Assembly (NCBI GenBank): GCA_006738865.1 | Contig: AP019701.1 | Location: 5,275,097-5,339,096 of the forward strand | Length of the DNA stretch: 64,000 nucleotides | Reading direction: 5' to 3' | Source of the DNA: Allostella sp. ATCC 35155 | GTDB taxonomy: Bacteria; Pseudomonadota; Alphaproteobacteria; ATCC43930; Allostellaceae | Part shown: positions 32,752-41,820 of the stretch, piece after piece | How positions within the stretch are numbered: position 1 is the first letter of the stretch | Layout of the letters: the number at the start of each line of letters is the position of its first letter | Position numbers and translations under genes: made by a program | The notes under the pieces: generated by a model | What the model saw: the letters and a program-made list of their open reading frames with translations, nothing else | Databases searched by the model: none | What the model was told of the DNA's origin: nothing

Positions 32752-33273
32752 ATGATCGATCGCGCCCGCAACATCCTCGCCCACTTGGTCGAGGCGCACT
32801 ACGAAGAGCTTCGCGCCTTCGTGCGCCGCCGCGTCGGGTCGGCGGCCGCGGCGCAGGAAGTCGTTCAGGAGACCTGGGTGCGGGTGGCATCGGACCCCCC
32901 GGCCCGCGATCCCGATCAGCCGCTGGCCTATCTCTACCGGGTGGCCGCCAACCTCGCGGTCGACCGGCAGCGGCGCGAGCGGCTGGAGGCGCGCCATCTG
33001 GTGCCGGGCGCGGCCCCGCCCGATCGCCCGGATTCCGCGCCCGGACCGGAGCGGACGGCCGCCGCGCGGGAAGCGCTGGCGATTCTGGAACGGGCCGTGG
33101 ACGAACTGCCGGAGCGCTGCCGTGCCGCGTTCCTGCTCTATCGCGGGCGGGGCCACTCGATGCGCGAGACAGCTGCCGCGCTCGGCATCACGGAAAAGAC
33201 GGTCGAGAAGCATGTGGCGCGGGCGATGATCCATTGCCGGCGGCGGCTTGCCGATGCGGGGATCGAGCCGTGA
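32752..33273 (+). CDS. ECF sigma factor, FecI-like
   Basis: The 173-residue product is a two-domain ECF sigma-70 factor. Region 2 is HYEELRAFVRRRVGSAAAA, then VVQETWVRVAS and YLYRVAANLAVDRQRR. Region 4 is ELPERCRAAFLLYRGRGHSM, then ALGITEKTVEKHVARAMIHC with its helix-turn-helix. It directs RNA polymerase to iron-uptake genes when freed by its membrane anti-sigma partner. The next gene, 87 bp downstream, is a FecR homolog, then a TonB receptor with a signalling domain, the complete surface-signalling trio. A possible Fur box lies just upstream. Confidence 0.93.
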   Translation: MIDRARNILAHLVEAHYEELRAFVRRRVGSAAAAQEVVQETWVRVASDPPARDPDQPLAYLYRVAANLAVDRQRRERLEARHLVPGAAPPDRPDSAPGPERTAAAREALAILERAVDELPERCRAAFLLYRGRGHSMRETAAALGITEKTVEKHVARAMIHCRRRLADAGIEP

Positions 33274-33360
33274 TGGTCCCCGGACCCCGTCGCGGCTGGG
33301 GGATTGCGCCATCGCCGTACGTCCTTGAATGCGATGACGCAACGTCGGGGGCGCTTGCCG

Positions 33361-34350
33361 ATGGCCGATGATCCGGCCGAACGGATTCCGGATGCGATGC
33401 TCGAGGTGGCGGTCATCTGGCTGATGCGCCGCCGCGAGCCCGGACGCGACTGCGGGGACGAGGCCGCCTTTCGCGGCTGGCTGCAGGCGGACCCGCGCCA
33501 CGTCGCGGCGGTCGCAATGGCCAAGCGGCTCTGGGATGCCGCCGCACTGCCGGCCGCCACCGCTGCGGCGGCGGACGTCGTACGGAATCCGCCGGGGGCC
33601 GCCCGGCCAGGCCGGCCCGTCTCGCCATCGGCGGGGCGCCTCCGGCCATGGGCGCTCGCCGCAGCCGTCCTGCTCCTCGTTGCCGCGGGTGCGGTGTGGG
33701 GACCGCGCCTGCGCGACGACCTCCGGGCCGACTACCGCACCGCCACCGGCGAGCACCGGACCGTCGAGCTGGCCGACGGCAGCCGGATCGCGCTCAACAC
33801 CGGAACGGCGCTGGCGTTCGATCGCGATGCCGCAGGGCGGCGGGCGCGGCTGTTTCGCGGCGAAGCCTTCTTCGCGGTGACGCGCGAACCGGCGCGGCCG
33901 TTCCGGGTCGAGACGCCGGCCGGATCGGTCGAAGTCCTGGGCACGCGGTTCAACGTCCGGCTGGCCGACCATCGGACGATCGTCACCGTCGTGGAAGGGC
34001 GGGTCGCCGCCCTTTCCCGGGCGGGCGGCATGCCGCAGCCCGTCGGTGCCGGGCAGCAGTCCGTCATCACGGCAGCGGCAGCCTCCGTCGCGGCGGAGGC
34101 CGACCCCGACGTCGCGACGGCGTGGCGACGCGGGCAGCTCGTCTTCTACCGGGCGAAGCTGTCGAACGTGGCGGACGAACTCGGCCGCTACCTCGGCGGC
34201 CGCATCCTTCTGCTGACGGGCGGGCTGGGCGACCGCCGGATCACCGGGGCGTTCGACACCGGCCGCCCCGACGCGGCCCTGGACGCGATTGCCGCGATGC
34301 TCGGGATCACCGTCCACCGACTGCCCTTCGGGCTCCGGCTGCTGCGTTAG
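33361..34350 (+). CDS. FecR family anti-sigma / sigma regulator
   Basis: The ATG at 33361 has a GGGGGC element at good distance; an earlier ATG at 33334 lacks one. The 329-residue product has the FecR N-terminal cytoplasmic domain (AVIWLMRRREPGRDC, then GWLQADPRHVAAVAMAKRLWD). A single membrane helix follows at about residues 98-118. The periplasmic FecR domain has YRTATGEHRTVELADGSRIA-type and VEVLGTRFNVRLAD sequence, and the C-terminal STN-like part ends with RITGAFDTGRPDAALDAIA. It senses the loaded TonB receptor and controls the sigma factor encoded just upstream. Confidence 0.92.
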   Translation: MADDPAERIPDAMLEVAVIWLMRRREPGRDCGDEAAFRGWLQADPRHVAAVAMAKRLWDAAALPAATAAAADVVRNPPGAARPGRPVSPSAGRLRPWALAAAVLLLVAAGAVWGPRLRDDLRADYRTATGEHRTVELADGSRIALNTGTALAFDRDAAGRRARLFRGEAFFAVTREPARPFRVETPAGSVEVLGTRFNVRLADHRTIVTVVEGRVAALSRAGGMPQPVGAGQQSVITAAAASVAAEADPDVATAWRRGQLVFYRAKLSNVADELGRYLGGRILLLTGGLGDRRITGAFDTGRPDAALDAIAAMLGITVHRLPFGLRLLR

Positions 34351-34352
34351 GA

Positions 34353-34416
34353 AATCGTCGCCCTGGGGAATCGTCGCCCTGAGGAATTGTCACCCTGGGG
34401 AATCGTCACCTGGGAG
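34353..34416 (+). repeat. Four tandem 16-bp repeats before the TonB receptor gene
   Basis: Units start at 34353, 34369, 34385 and 34401 and follow the pattern AATCGTCGCCCTGGGG with one to three changes. They begin 2 bp after the FecR stop codon and lie upstream of the receptor's likely promoter/Fur region. Slipped-strand variation or regulator binding is possible. Confidence 0.75.
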
Positions 34417-34453
34417 TGGGGGATTCCGGTCGCGCCGTTCGTCACCTCAGAAT

Positions 34454-34468
34454 TGCGAACGACTCGCA
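34454..34468. promoter_or_regulatory. Possible Fur box upstream of the TonB receptor gene
   Basis: TGCGAACGACTCGCA is a perfect 5-bp-arm dyad with a 5-bp spacer, 41 bp before the chosen receptor start. It resembles the candidate in front of the sigma factor gene (shared TGCGAA half). Iron-dependent repression is plausible but unproven. Confidence 0.45.
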
Positions 34469-34509
34469 CTAGCGTGGTCGTGCTGCTGGTTTCGATGGAG
34501 GGGGACGGG

Positions 34510-36903
34510 ATGGCGGCCAGGACGAATGGTGGCAGGCGGGAATCCGCGGCCGTGCGACTTGCGTGCGTTTCGCTGCTCGCGCTGGCGACGGCCATGCCGG
34601 CAGCGGCAGGGCCGGAAACCGGACCGGCGGCGCAACTGGCCCAGGCGGCCCCCGCGCGGTTTCGCTTCGCGATTCCGACCAGGCCGCTGCCGCAGGCGAT
34701 GGCGGAGCTATCGGCCGTCACCGGGATCCAGGTGATCTACACCGCCGAACGGCCGTTCGCGGTCACGGCGCAGCCGGTCCAGGGCTCCTACACGGTGGCC
34801 GAGGCGCTGGGGCTCCTGCTGCGGGGCACCGGCATCGGCTATCGCTTTCTCCGTGCCGATGCGGTGACGCTGGAGCCGCTGCCCGCGCCCGTCTCGGGCG
34901 CCGTGACGCTGCCGGGGGTCGCTGTCGAAGGCCGGGACGTCCACGCCTATGCCGTGCGCTCGGCCACGGCCGGCACGAAGACCGACACGCCGCTGGCGAA
35001 GGTGCCCGCCAGCGTCCAGGTGGTGCCGCGTGCGCTCATCGACGACCAGCAGGCGCTGCGCATCGACGAGGCGCTGCGCAACGTTCCCGGCGCGGTCTAT
35101 ATCGACGGCGGCGAGGGCAAGACCTTCTTCTCGCGCGGCTTCAGCGCCTCGATCTACGAGGACGGGGCGCTGCGGACGGAGTTCACGGACGGCGACAGCT
35201 ATGCGACCGATCTCGATTCCTACAAGGTCGAGCGGATCGAGGTGCTGAAGGGGCCCGCCTCGGTGCTCTACGGCCGCGGCAATCCGGGCGGGGCGGTCAA
35301 CATCGTGACCAAGCGGCCGCAGACCACCCCGGCCTACGAGGGGCGCCTCGTCGTCGGCAGCAATAACCGGGTGCGCGAGCAGATCGACCTGACGGGCGCG
35401 CTCGATGCCGCCAAGCATTTCTCCTACCGGCTGAACGCCGTGCATGAGCGGGCCGACAGCTTCCGCGACGAAGTCGACTCGCGCCATGTGGCCATCGCGC
35501 CGTCCTTCCAGTGGTCGCCGCAGGGCGGCACGAACGTGATCCTGGACGCGGAGTTCGCCGAAATTTCCCAGACGCCGGACGTCGGCATTCCGCGCCAGGG
35601 CGGCAAGCCGCTTGCGGGCGTGCCCTCCGACCGCTTCCTGGGCGAGCCGACCGATCGCTTCCGCAGCCGCAAGCATCAGGCGCGCCTGCGCCTGGAGCAC
35701 GAGTTCGGCGATGCGACCAGCCTCAAGACCTCGGTCTTCTATTCGAAGACGCGCAACGACGACTGGTTCACGCGCGGCGCTGCCCTCCAGGCCGACGGGC
35801 GGACGCTCAACCGCTCGATCATCGACAGCGCCTTCGAGTTCGAGGATATCGGCTGGCAGGGCGACCTGACCCACAAGGTCACGATCGCCGGCATGGAGCA
35901 CACCTTCCTGGTCGGTGCGGAGTTCCTCCGGCGCAACACCATCTCGATCTTCGATTCGGCGGCGGCCTCGCCCATCGACGTCTTCCAGCCCGTCTACGGC
36001 AATGCGGCGCCGACGGCGGCCTTCTCGCGCTTCCGCCAGGATGCCGAGCGCTGGCAGGCCGGCCTCTACGTCCAGGACCAGATCACGCTGACCGACCAGC
36101 TGACGCTGGTCCTGGGCGGCCGTTTCGACCATGTCCAGCAGAAGCGCACGAGCGCCGGCGCGGCGATCCCCGACAAGGAGGACCAGGCCTTCAGCCCGCG
36201 CGCCGGCATCGTCTGGCAGCCGATCCAGCCGGTGTCGCTCTATGCGACCTACGCCCGGTCCTTCACGCCGGTGAACGGCTTCCCGCTTACCGCCGGTGGC
36301 GAGATCCTGGAGGCGGAGAAGGCCGACCTCTACGAGGCCGGCGTCAAGGTCGAGCTCTTCGGCGGACGCCTCAGCGGCACCGTTGCCGGCTATCAGATCA
36401 AGCGCTCGAACGTGAACACGCCGGACCTGCAGAATCCCGGATTCCAGGTCTCCGAGGGCGAGCAGGAGAGCAAGGGCGTCGAACTCAGCCTCTCCGGCGA
36501 GGTTCTGCCGGGGTGGAAGGTGATCGGCGCCTATGCCTACACCGACGCCCGGATCACGGCCGCGGCCAACGCCACCCGGGGGAAGCGTCCGGCCGGCATT
36601 CCCGAGCACAGCGCCAGCCTCTGGTCGACCTACGAGTTCCGGGAAGGCCCGCTCGCCGGGCTCGGCTTCGGCGGCGGCGCCGTCTATGTCGGCGAGCGCT
36701 TCGGTTCGTCGGCCAACGACTACGTGCTCGACGGCTACACACGGGTCGATGCCGCCGTCTACTACCGCGGCGAGGGCTATACGCTGCGCCTCAACGTCAA
36801 CAACCTCTTCGACGAGGACTACTTCCTCAACCCCACCCGTGCGCCGTTCCTCCTGCCGGCCGCACCGCGCACCTTCCTCCTGTCGCTGCAGGCGAATTTC
36901 TGA
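34510..36903 (+). CDS. TonB-dependent siderophore receptor with signalling (STN) domain
   Basis: The ATG at 34510 follows GGAGGGGGACGG and is preferred over 34387. The 797-residue product has a signal peptide (LACVSLLALATAMPAAAG). The STN/secretin-N signalling domain is at about 48-120 (FAIPTRPLPQAMAELSAVTG). The plug domain includes LAKVPASVQVVPRALIDDQ and RIEVLKGPASVLYGRGNPGG, and a 22-strand barrel ends in Phe (LLSLQANF). This is the ferrichrome/ferric-siderophore class. It imports a siderophore across the outer membrane and signals to the FecR/FecI pair directly upstream. The last base overlaps the next gene's ATG. Confidence 0.95.
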   Translation: MAARTNGGRRESAAVRLACVSLLALATAMPAAAGPETGPAAQLAQAAPARFRFAIPTRPLPQAMAELSAVTGIQVIYTAERPFAVTAQPVQGSYTVAEALGLLLRGTGIGYRFLRADAVTLEPLPAPVSGAVTLPGVAVEGRDVHAYAVRSATAGTKTDTPLAKVPASVQVVPRALIDDQQALRIDEALRNVPGAVYIDGGEGKTFFSRGFSASIYEDGALRTEFTDGDSYATDLDSYKVERIEVLKGPASVLYGRGNPGGAVNIVTKRPQTTPAYEGRLVVGSNNRVREQIDLTGALDAAKHFSYRLNAVHERADSFRDEVDSRHVAIAPSFQWSPQGGTNVILDAEFAEISQTPDVGIPRQGGKPLAGVPSDRFLGEPTDRFRSRKHQARLRLEHEFGDATSLKTSVFYSKTRNDDWFTRGAALQADGRTLNRSIIDSAFEFEDIGWQGDLTHKVTIAGMEHTFLVGAEFLRRNTISIFDSAAASPIDVFQPVYGNAAPTAAFSRFRQDAERWQAGLYVQDQITLTDQLTLVLGGRFDHVQQKRTSAGAAIPDKEDQAFSPRAGIVWQPIQPVSLYATYARSFTPVNGFPLTAGGEILEAEKADLYEAGVKVELFGGRLSGTVAGYQIKRSNVNTPDLQNPGFQVSEGEQESKGVELSLSGEVLPGWKVIGAYAYTDARITAAANATRGKRPAGIPEHSASLWSTYEFREGPLAGLGFGGGAVYVGERFGSSANDYVLDGYTRVDAAVYYRGEGYTLRLNVNNLFDEDYFLNPTRAPFLLPAAPRTFLLSLQANF

Positions 36904-38078
36904 TGGCGATGCCGGCCGTCCGGGGGCGCGCGCGGCGCTGGATCGCGCGGGTCCATCGCTGGCTCGGCCTGTCGCTCGGCATCCTCGCCGCCTTCGTCGG
37001 GCTGACCGGGTCGATCTCCGTCTTCCAGCCGGAGATCGACCGGCTGCTCAATCCGGCGCTGCACTACGCAGCCCCGGCCGAACCGGTGCCGATCGAACAG
37101 GTGGTGAAGAGCGCGATTGCGGCGCATCCGGGCGGCGCGCCGCAGTTCGTGAACCTGCGCCTGCCGCGCGAGGCGGGGCGGTCGGCCTCGGTGCTCCTGA
37201 AGGATCGCTTCGGGCCCGGCTCGCAGCCGTTCCACGAAGTCTTCGTCGATCCCGGAAGCGGCCGTGTGCTCGGCGATCGCCGGCCCGAAGACTCGGTCGC
37301 CGGCATCCTGGTCGCCCTGCACAGCCACCTGCTGGTCGGCGGCCACAGCTGGGGCGAGACGCTGGTCGGCTTCGTCGGTGTCGCGCTGCTGCTCTTCTGC
37401 GTCTCCGGCCTCTACATGTGGTGGCCGCGCCGTGGCGGATGGCGGACGGCGCTTCGCGTCCGGCGCGGCGAAGGCGGCTACCGGCTGGGATACGACCTGC
37501 ACCGGACGACGGGCGCGCTGCTGGCGGTGCCGCTGCTGGCGGCCGGCCTCACCGGGATCGTTCTCGTCTTTCCGTCCTATGTCCGCCCGCCGCTGCGCGC
37601 GGTCATCGACGCACCGCCGCCGCCGCGCGCGCCGCGCTCCGACCCGGCCGAAGGGCGTTCACCGATCACCGTCGACCAAGCGCTCGCCGTGGCGCGGGCC
37701 GCCGTTCCGGACGCCCGGCCGACGGCGGTGCAGATTCCCCAGGGCGCCGCCACGGGCACGATCCAGGTCCGCCTGCGCCGCGCCGACGATCGGCGCCAGC
37801 ACTATGCCGACGGCGGCGCGGTCGTGCATGTCGACCGCTACTCCGCGGGCGTCCATGCCGTGCGCCGGGTCGAGGAGCGGCCGGTCGGCGGCCGGCTGCT
37901 CCATGAGTGGATCTTTCCCACCCACACGGGCGAGATCGCCGCGCTGGCCGGCCGCATCCTGATGTGCGTGGCGGGCCTGGCACCGTCCCTGCTGCTGGGG
38001 ACCGGGCTCTATCTCTGGCTTCGGCGGCGGCGTGCCCGGCGGGCGCGGCGGGAAGGTCGCGCCGCCGCGCCCGCGTGA
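36903..38078 (+). CDS. PepSY-associated TM protein (siderophore-iron reductase-like)
   Basis: The start overlaps the receptor stop (TGATG), indicating translational coupling. The 391-residue product has four predicted membrane helices. Helix 1 is at about 20-42 (LGLSLGILAAFVGLTGSISVF); the others are near 155-178, 210-232 and 350-375. Periplasmic PepSY-type parts contain FHEVFVDPGSGRVLGDRRP and VHVDRYSAG. Conserved His residues lie beside the helices (RVHRWLGL, LHSHLLVGG, DLHRTTGALL, HEWIFPTHTGE). This is the usual pattern of PepSY-TM proteins encoded next to TonB receptors, some of which reduce ferric siderophores. The role is inferred from family and context. Confidence 0.9.
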   Translation: MAMPAVRGRARRWIARVHRWLGLSLGILAAFVGLTGSISVFQPEIDRLLNPALHYAAPAEPVPIEQVVKSAIAAHPGGAPQFVNLRLPREAGRSASVLLKDRFGPGSQPFHEVFVDPGSGRVLGDRRPEDSVAGILVALHSHLLVGGHSWGETLVGFVGVALLLFCVSGLYMWWPRRGGWRTALRVRRGEGGYRLGYDLHRTTGALLAVPLLAAGLTGIVLVFPSYVRPPLRAVIDAPPPPRAPRSDPAEGRSPITVDQALAVARAAVPDARPTAVQIPQGAATGTIQVRLRRADDRRQHYADGGAVVHVDRYSAGVHAVRRVEERPVGGRLLHEWIFPTHTGEIAALAGRILMCVAGLAPSLLLGTGLYLWLRRRRARRARREGRAAAPA

Positions 38079-38105
38079 GCCGCCGCGCGCTTTTTCGCCA
38101 CCGTC

Positions 38106-39536
38106 CTATTCGTTGCCCGCGGCCAGCGGCGGCACGCGTTCGTGCCAGCGGGTTTCCTGCTGGTAGGCGTGGCCGAGGCGGAAGAGGGTCGCCTCGTCGA
38201 AGGCGCGGCCCACCGCCTGCAGGCCGATCGGCAGGCCGTTCGAGGAGAAGCCACCCGGGAAGGCTAGCGCCGGCAGCCCGAGATAGTTGATCGGGCGGGT
38301 GTTGCGCGCGACGGCGGCAGCGGCCCGGGAACCGTCGGGATTGCTGTGGGCGTCGGTCGCGGCCAGCGTCGGCACCGGCGTCGACAGGACCGGCGTCAGC
38401 ATGACGTCGGCCTTGGCGAACACGGCGGCCTCGAAGGCCTGCAGCATCGGCCCGCGCAGGTTCAGCGCCTCCAGATAGCGCGTCGCCGGATAGTAGAGGC
38501 CGGGTTCGAAGCGCGACCGCACGGCCTGGCTGTAGTCGCCCGGCCGCTTGCGCAGCCATGGCCCGTGATAGGTCGCGGCCTCGACCGAGATGACGGTGTG
38601 GATCGCCCCCAGCATCAGGTCATGATCGGGCACCTCCACCTCGACCGTCGTCGCCCCGAGGCGGCGGAACAGGTCGAGCGCCGCCTCATAGGCCGACAGC
38701 ACGTCGGCGTGCAGATTGTCGAGATAGTGGTTGGTCGGGACCGCGATGGTCAGGCCGGCGACGCCGCCGTCGATCCCGGCCTCGTAGTCCGGAACCGGCC
38801 GCCCGCTGCAGGTCGGATCCCTCGTGTCGGCGCCGGCGATGATCTTGAGCAGGCGGGCGCAGTCACGCGCGCTGCGCGCCAGCGGGCCGACATTGTCCAT
38901 CGAGAAGCTGAGCGGCATCGCGCCGTAGCGGCTGACCCGGGTCTGCGTCGGCTTGATGCCGGTGACGCCGCAGAACGCCGCCGGCAGGCGGATCGAGCCG
39001 CCGGTGTCCGACCCGAGCGCGCCGTAGAACAGCCGTGCCGCGACGCCCGCCCCCGAGCCCGCGGACGATCCGCCCGGCACATGGGTCACCTTCCAGGGAT
39101 TGCGGCAGTGGCCATAATGGTAGTTGTGGCCGGTGCCGCCCATGGCGAACTCGGACATGTTGAGCGTGCCGAGGTTCAGCGCACCGGCCGCGGACAGCCG
39201 CTCGAGCGCGCTGGACGTGGTGTCGGCCACCCAGTTGCGCCGAATCTCGGAACCGCAGGTCACGACCCGGCCGGCCCGATAATACATGTCCTTGTGGGCG
39301 AGCGGCACGCCGTGCAGCGGCCCCAGCTCGTCGCCGCGCGCGACCGCGGCATCGGCGGCCGCGGCCGCGGCGAGCGCTTCCTCGCCGTCGATGCGGATGA
39401 AGAGGTTGAGCTCGGGCTGCAGGCGCTCGGCCTCCGCCAGGCAGGCCCGGGTGACCTCGACCGAGGAGACCTCGCGACGGGCGATGGCCGCGGCGATGCC
39501 CACGAGGTCGAGATGGAGGGGGTTGGCGGCGCTCAT
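38106..39536 (-). CDS. Amidase signature family enzyme (AtzE/GatA-like)
   Basis: The 476-residue product is an amidase-signature hydrolase. The catalytic Lys lies in PLHGVPLAHKDMYY (about residue 82). The Gly/Ser-rich signature is VPGGSSAGSGAGVAARL, followed by GSDTGGSIRLPAAFCG with the cis-Ser and nucleophile Ser. Late motifs are LPALAFPGGFSSNGLPIGLQ. It hydrolyses a linear amide. Its start overlaps the stop of a 68-residue AtzG-like gene by 4 bp, the arrangement of AtzE/AtzG, where a GatC-like small subunit stabilises the amidase. The substrate is unknown (carboxybiuret-type or another amide). Confidence 0.9.
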   Translation of the reverse strand: MSAANPLHLDLVGIAAAIARREVSSVEVTRACLAEAERLQPELNLFIRIDGEEALAAAAAADAAVARGDELGPLHGVPLAHKDMYYRAGRVVTCGSEIRRNWVADTTSSALERLSAAGALNLGTLNMSEFAMGGTGHNYHYGHCRNPWKVTHVPGGSSAGSGAGVAARLFYGALGSDTGGSIRLPAAFCGVTGIKPTQTRVSRYGAMPLSFSMDNVGPLARSARDCARLLKIIAGADTRDPTCSGRPVPDYEAGIDGGVAGLTIAVPTNHYLDNLHADVLSAYEAALDLFRRLGATTVEVEVPDHDLMLGAIHTVISVEAATYHGPWLRKRPGDYSQAVRSRFEPGLYYPATRYLEALNLRGPMLQAFEAAVFAKADVMLTPVLSTPVPTLAATDAHSNPDGSRAAAAVARNTRPINYLGLPALAFPGGFSSNGLPIGLQAVGRAFDEATLFRLGHAYQQETRWHERVPPLAAGNE

Positions 39537-39739
39537 CGCGGGCTGCCCGCTTCGAGCGCCAGCAGGAAGCCCGCCGGCTCGGCCTCGAACGGCAGGTCGA
39601 GCGCCGCCTCGCGCACCATGCGGTTGAAGGGGCCGATGGTCAGCGCGACGACCGTCGCGTCTTCCGGGCTGATCTTCACGCCCTGGGCGCTGCGCGCCAC
39701 GTCGCGCACATAGTCGTCCGTCAGCGGATCCTTGCTCAT
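39533..39739 (-). CDS. AtzG-like small amidase partner (DUF4089-like)
   Basis: The ATG at 39739, behind a GGGGATG-side purine run, gives 68 residues. The sequence (DDYVRDVARSAQGVKISPED, then VALTIGPFNRMVREAALDLP) has the helical pattern of AtzG/GatC-like subunits. Its last 4 bp overlap the amidase start, so the two are translationally coupled. By analogy with AtzE/AtzG it should wrap around the amidase and not be catalytic itself. Confidence 0.78.
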   Translation of the reverse strand: MSKDPLTDDYVRDVARSAQGVKISPEDATVVALTIGPFNRMVREAALDLPFEAEPAGFLLALEAGSPR

Positions 39740-39845
39740 CCCCTGCTCTCCGCGCTGCTTCTCGTCGAAGCTCCAGGGGATAGCATGCGCGGGGCCGATC
39801 GGCCAGCAGGCCATAAGGAACGCTTCTGCCAGGAGTTCCCCCATG

Positions 39846-41786
39846 TCAGAGCGCGCAGATCGCGTCCCAGGCGTCGTTGACCGCCTCGCCGATGCGGCCG
39901 CCGCGCCGGGCGTCGCCGATGACGGCGTGGCGGACACCCGCCGCTGCCAAGTCGGTCGACAGCGTGTTGGCCGGCTGGCGACCCTGCGCGATCAGTATCT
40001 GGCCCACCGTGATTTCGCTGCGGTCGTCCCCAGGGCCCTCAAGGATCGCTGTCGTCCCGTCGACCGCCAGCAGGCGGGTCTCGGCATGGATCGCGATCCG
40101 CGGGTGCGACCGCAGGCGCCCCACCAGGGTCCGGCGATAGACGAACTCGGCGCTGCGCGCGAGCTGGCGCAGCGGCGAGCGGGTGACGAGGTGGACGGGC
40201 CAGCCCTCGGCCGCCGCCGTCTCGGCCGTCTCGCAGCCGGTCTCGCCGCCGCCATAGACGAGCACCGGGCCGGGCCCGAGCGGCCGGGTTCCGGCCAGCA
40301 CATCGAAGGCCGAGGCGACGATGCCGCCGATGGGGATGTCGGACTCGCGGTCGCGGGAACCGGTCGCGAGCAGGACGAAATCGGGCCTGAGCGCCAGCAG
40401 GTCGGCCGCTTCCGCGGCGTGGCCGCAGGTTACCGCGACGCCGGACTCTCCCAGCCGGCGGACGAGATGGTCGCGGTACCAGAGAAGCTTGTCCTTGCCC
40501 GGGGGGTGCGCGGAGACGTCGATGCCGCCGCCGAGGCGGGGGCCCGCCTCGAACAGCCGCACGCGCCAGCCCGCGTCCGCGAGCGTCGCGGCGCCGGCCA
40601 TGCCGCCCGGCCCGCCGCCGACCACGACGGCCAGCGGCCGGTCGAGCCGGATCGCCGGGGCCGGGAGTGCGTCGCGGCCGACCGCCGGGTTCTCCGCACA
40701 GCCGACCGGGCCGTGTCCGGCGAGGCGCTGGATGCACCAGTTGCAGGAGGTGCAGGGCCGGATGGCCATGACGCGGCCGTCCCGCGCCTTGCGCGGCCAG
40801 TCGGGGTCGGCGAGGAGCGCGCGCCCGAGCGCGATCATATCGGCGCTGCCTTCGGCGATCGCCGCCTCGGCCATCTCCGGCCGCCGGATGACGCCGACGC
40901 CGATGACGGGAGCGGCGCCGGCCAGCGCCGTGCGGACGCGCCGGGCAAGGCCGAGCCGCCAGCCCTCGGGCGTGGCGATCGGGTCGACGTTGGTGTCGAG
41001 CCGTTCGGCGACGCCGGTCGAGACGTGGATGGCGTCGGCGCCGGCGGCGACCAGGGCGCGCGCGGCGGCGGCGGCCTCGTCGGCCGCGAGGCCGCCCGGG
41101 ACGAACTCGGCCGCCGAGAGGCGATAGATCAGGGGCCGGTCGCCGATCGCCCGGCGCACCCGCCGGACGACCGCGGCCGGAAAGGCGAGGCGGCGGGCGA
41201 AGTCGCCACCCCATTCGTCGTCCCGCCGGTTGGTCCAGGGCGACAGGAACTGACCCAGCAGATACCCATGGGCGCCGTGCAGCTCGATCGCGGCATAGCC
41301 GGCGGCGACGGCGCGCTCGGCGGCCTCGCCGAACCGCTCCACCAGCGCCGCCACCTCCGCGCCCGGGAGCGCGCGCGGCGTGGTGCGGAACATCGGGCTT
41401 TCGTGGACCGACGGTGCGACCGGCTGGCGGCCGGCGATGAAGCGCGGGCTGGTCTGCCGCCCCGCATGGTGAAGTTGGAGGCAGGGCGCCGCCCCGGCCT
41501 CGGCGATGGCGGCAGCGAGGCGGACGTGACCCGCCGTCAGCCCGTCATGGTCGAGGGCGAGCTGGATCGCGCTGCCCTTGCCTTCGGCTTGGTCGATGCA
41601 GGTGTATTCCACCGTGACCATGGCGGCCCCGCCGGCGGCGCGGCGGCGATAGTGCGCGACCAGCGCGTCGGTGACGGCGCCCGCCGCATCGGCGAGGTTG
41701 GTCTCCATCGCCGCCATGACGATGCGGTTGGGAAGCGTCAGCCGGCCCAGCCGGACGGGCGAGAAAAGCAGCGGGTAATCCGTCAT
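39846..41786 (-). CDS. Old-yellow-enzyme-type FMN/4Fe-4S/FAD oxidoreductase
   Basis: The ATG at 41786 gives 646 residues. Residues 1 to about 360 are an FMN TIM barrel of the 2,4-dienoyl-CoA reductase/trimethylamine dehydrogenase class (LFSPVRLGRLTLPNRIVMAA, ELHGAHGYLLGQFLSPWTNR with the active His-x-x-His-like region). An iron-sulfur site follows in CTSCNWCIQR and VGCAENP. The C-terminal half has two dinucleotide-binding folds: VVVGGGPGGMAGAATLA and VLVYGGGETGCETAE. Such enzymes reduce enoyl thioesters or demethylate quaternary amines. The substrate is not evident. Neighbours are MoeB and the amidase; the gene is separated from each, so no clear operon. Confidence 0.9.
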   Translation of the reverse strand: MTDYPLLFSPVRLGRLTLPNRIVMAAMETNLADAAGAVTDALVAHYRRRAAGGAAMVTVEYTCIDQAEGKGSAIQLALDHDGLTAGHVRLAAAIAEAGAAPCLQLHHAGRQTSPRFIAGRQPVAPSVHESPMFRTTPRALPGAEVAALVERFGEAAERAVAAGYAAIELHGAHGYLLGQFLSPWTNRRDDEWGGDFARRLAFPAAVVRRVRRAIGDRPLIYRLSAAEFVPGGLAADEAAAAARALVAAGADAIHVSTGVAERLDTNVDPIATPEGWRLGLARRVRTALAGAAPVIGVGVIRRPEMAEAAIAEGSADMIALGRALLADPDWPRKARDGRVMAIRPCTSCNWCIQRLAGHGPVGCAENPAVGRDALPAPAIRLDRPLAVVVGGGPGGMAGAATLADAGWRVRLFEAGPRLGGGIDVSAHPPGKDKLLWYRDHLVRRLGESGVAVTCGHAAEAADLLALRPDFVLLATGSRDRESDIPIGGIVASAFDVLAGTRPLGPGPVLVYGGGETGCETAETAAAEGWPVHLVTRSPLRQLARSAEFVYRRTLVGRLRSHPRIAIHAETRLLAVDGTTAILEGPGDDRSEITVGQILIAQGRQPANTLSTDLAAAGVRHAVIGDARRGGRIGEAVNDAWDAICAL

Positions 41787-41820
41787 TCGGGCGACATGAT
41801 ACCCGGTATGTCGGCGATCG

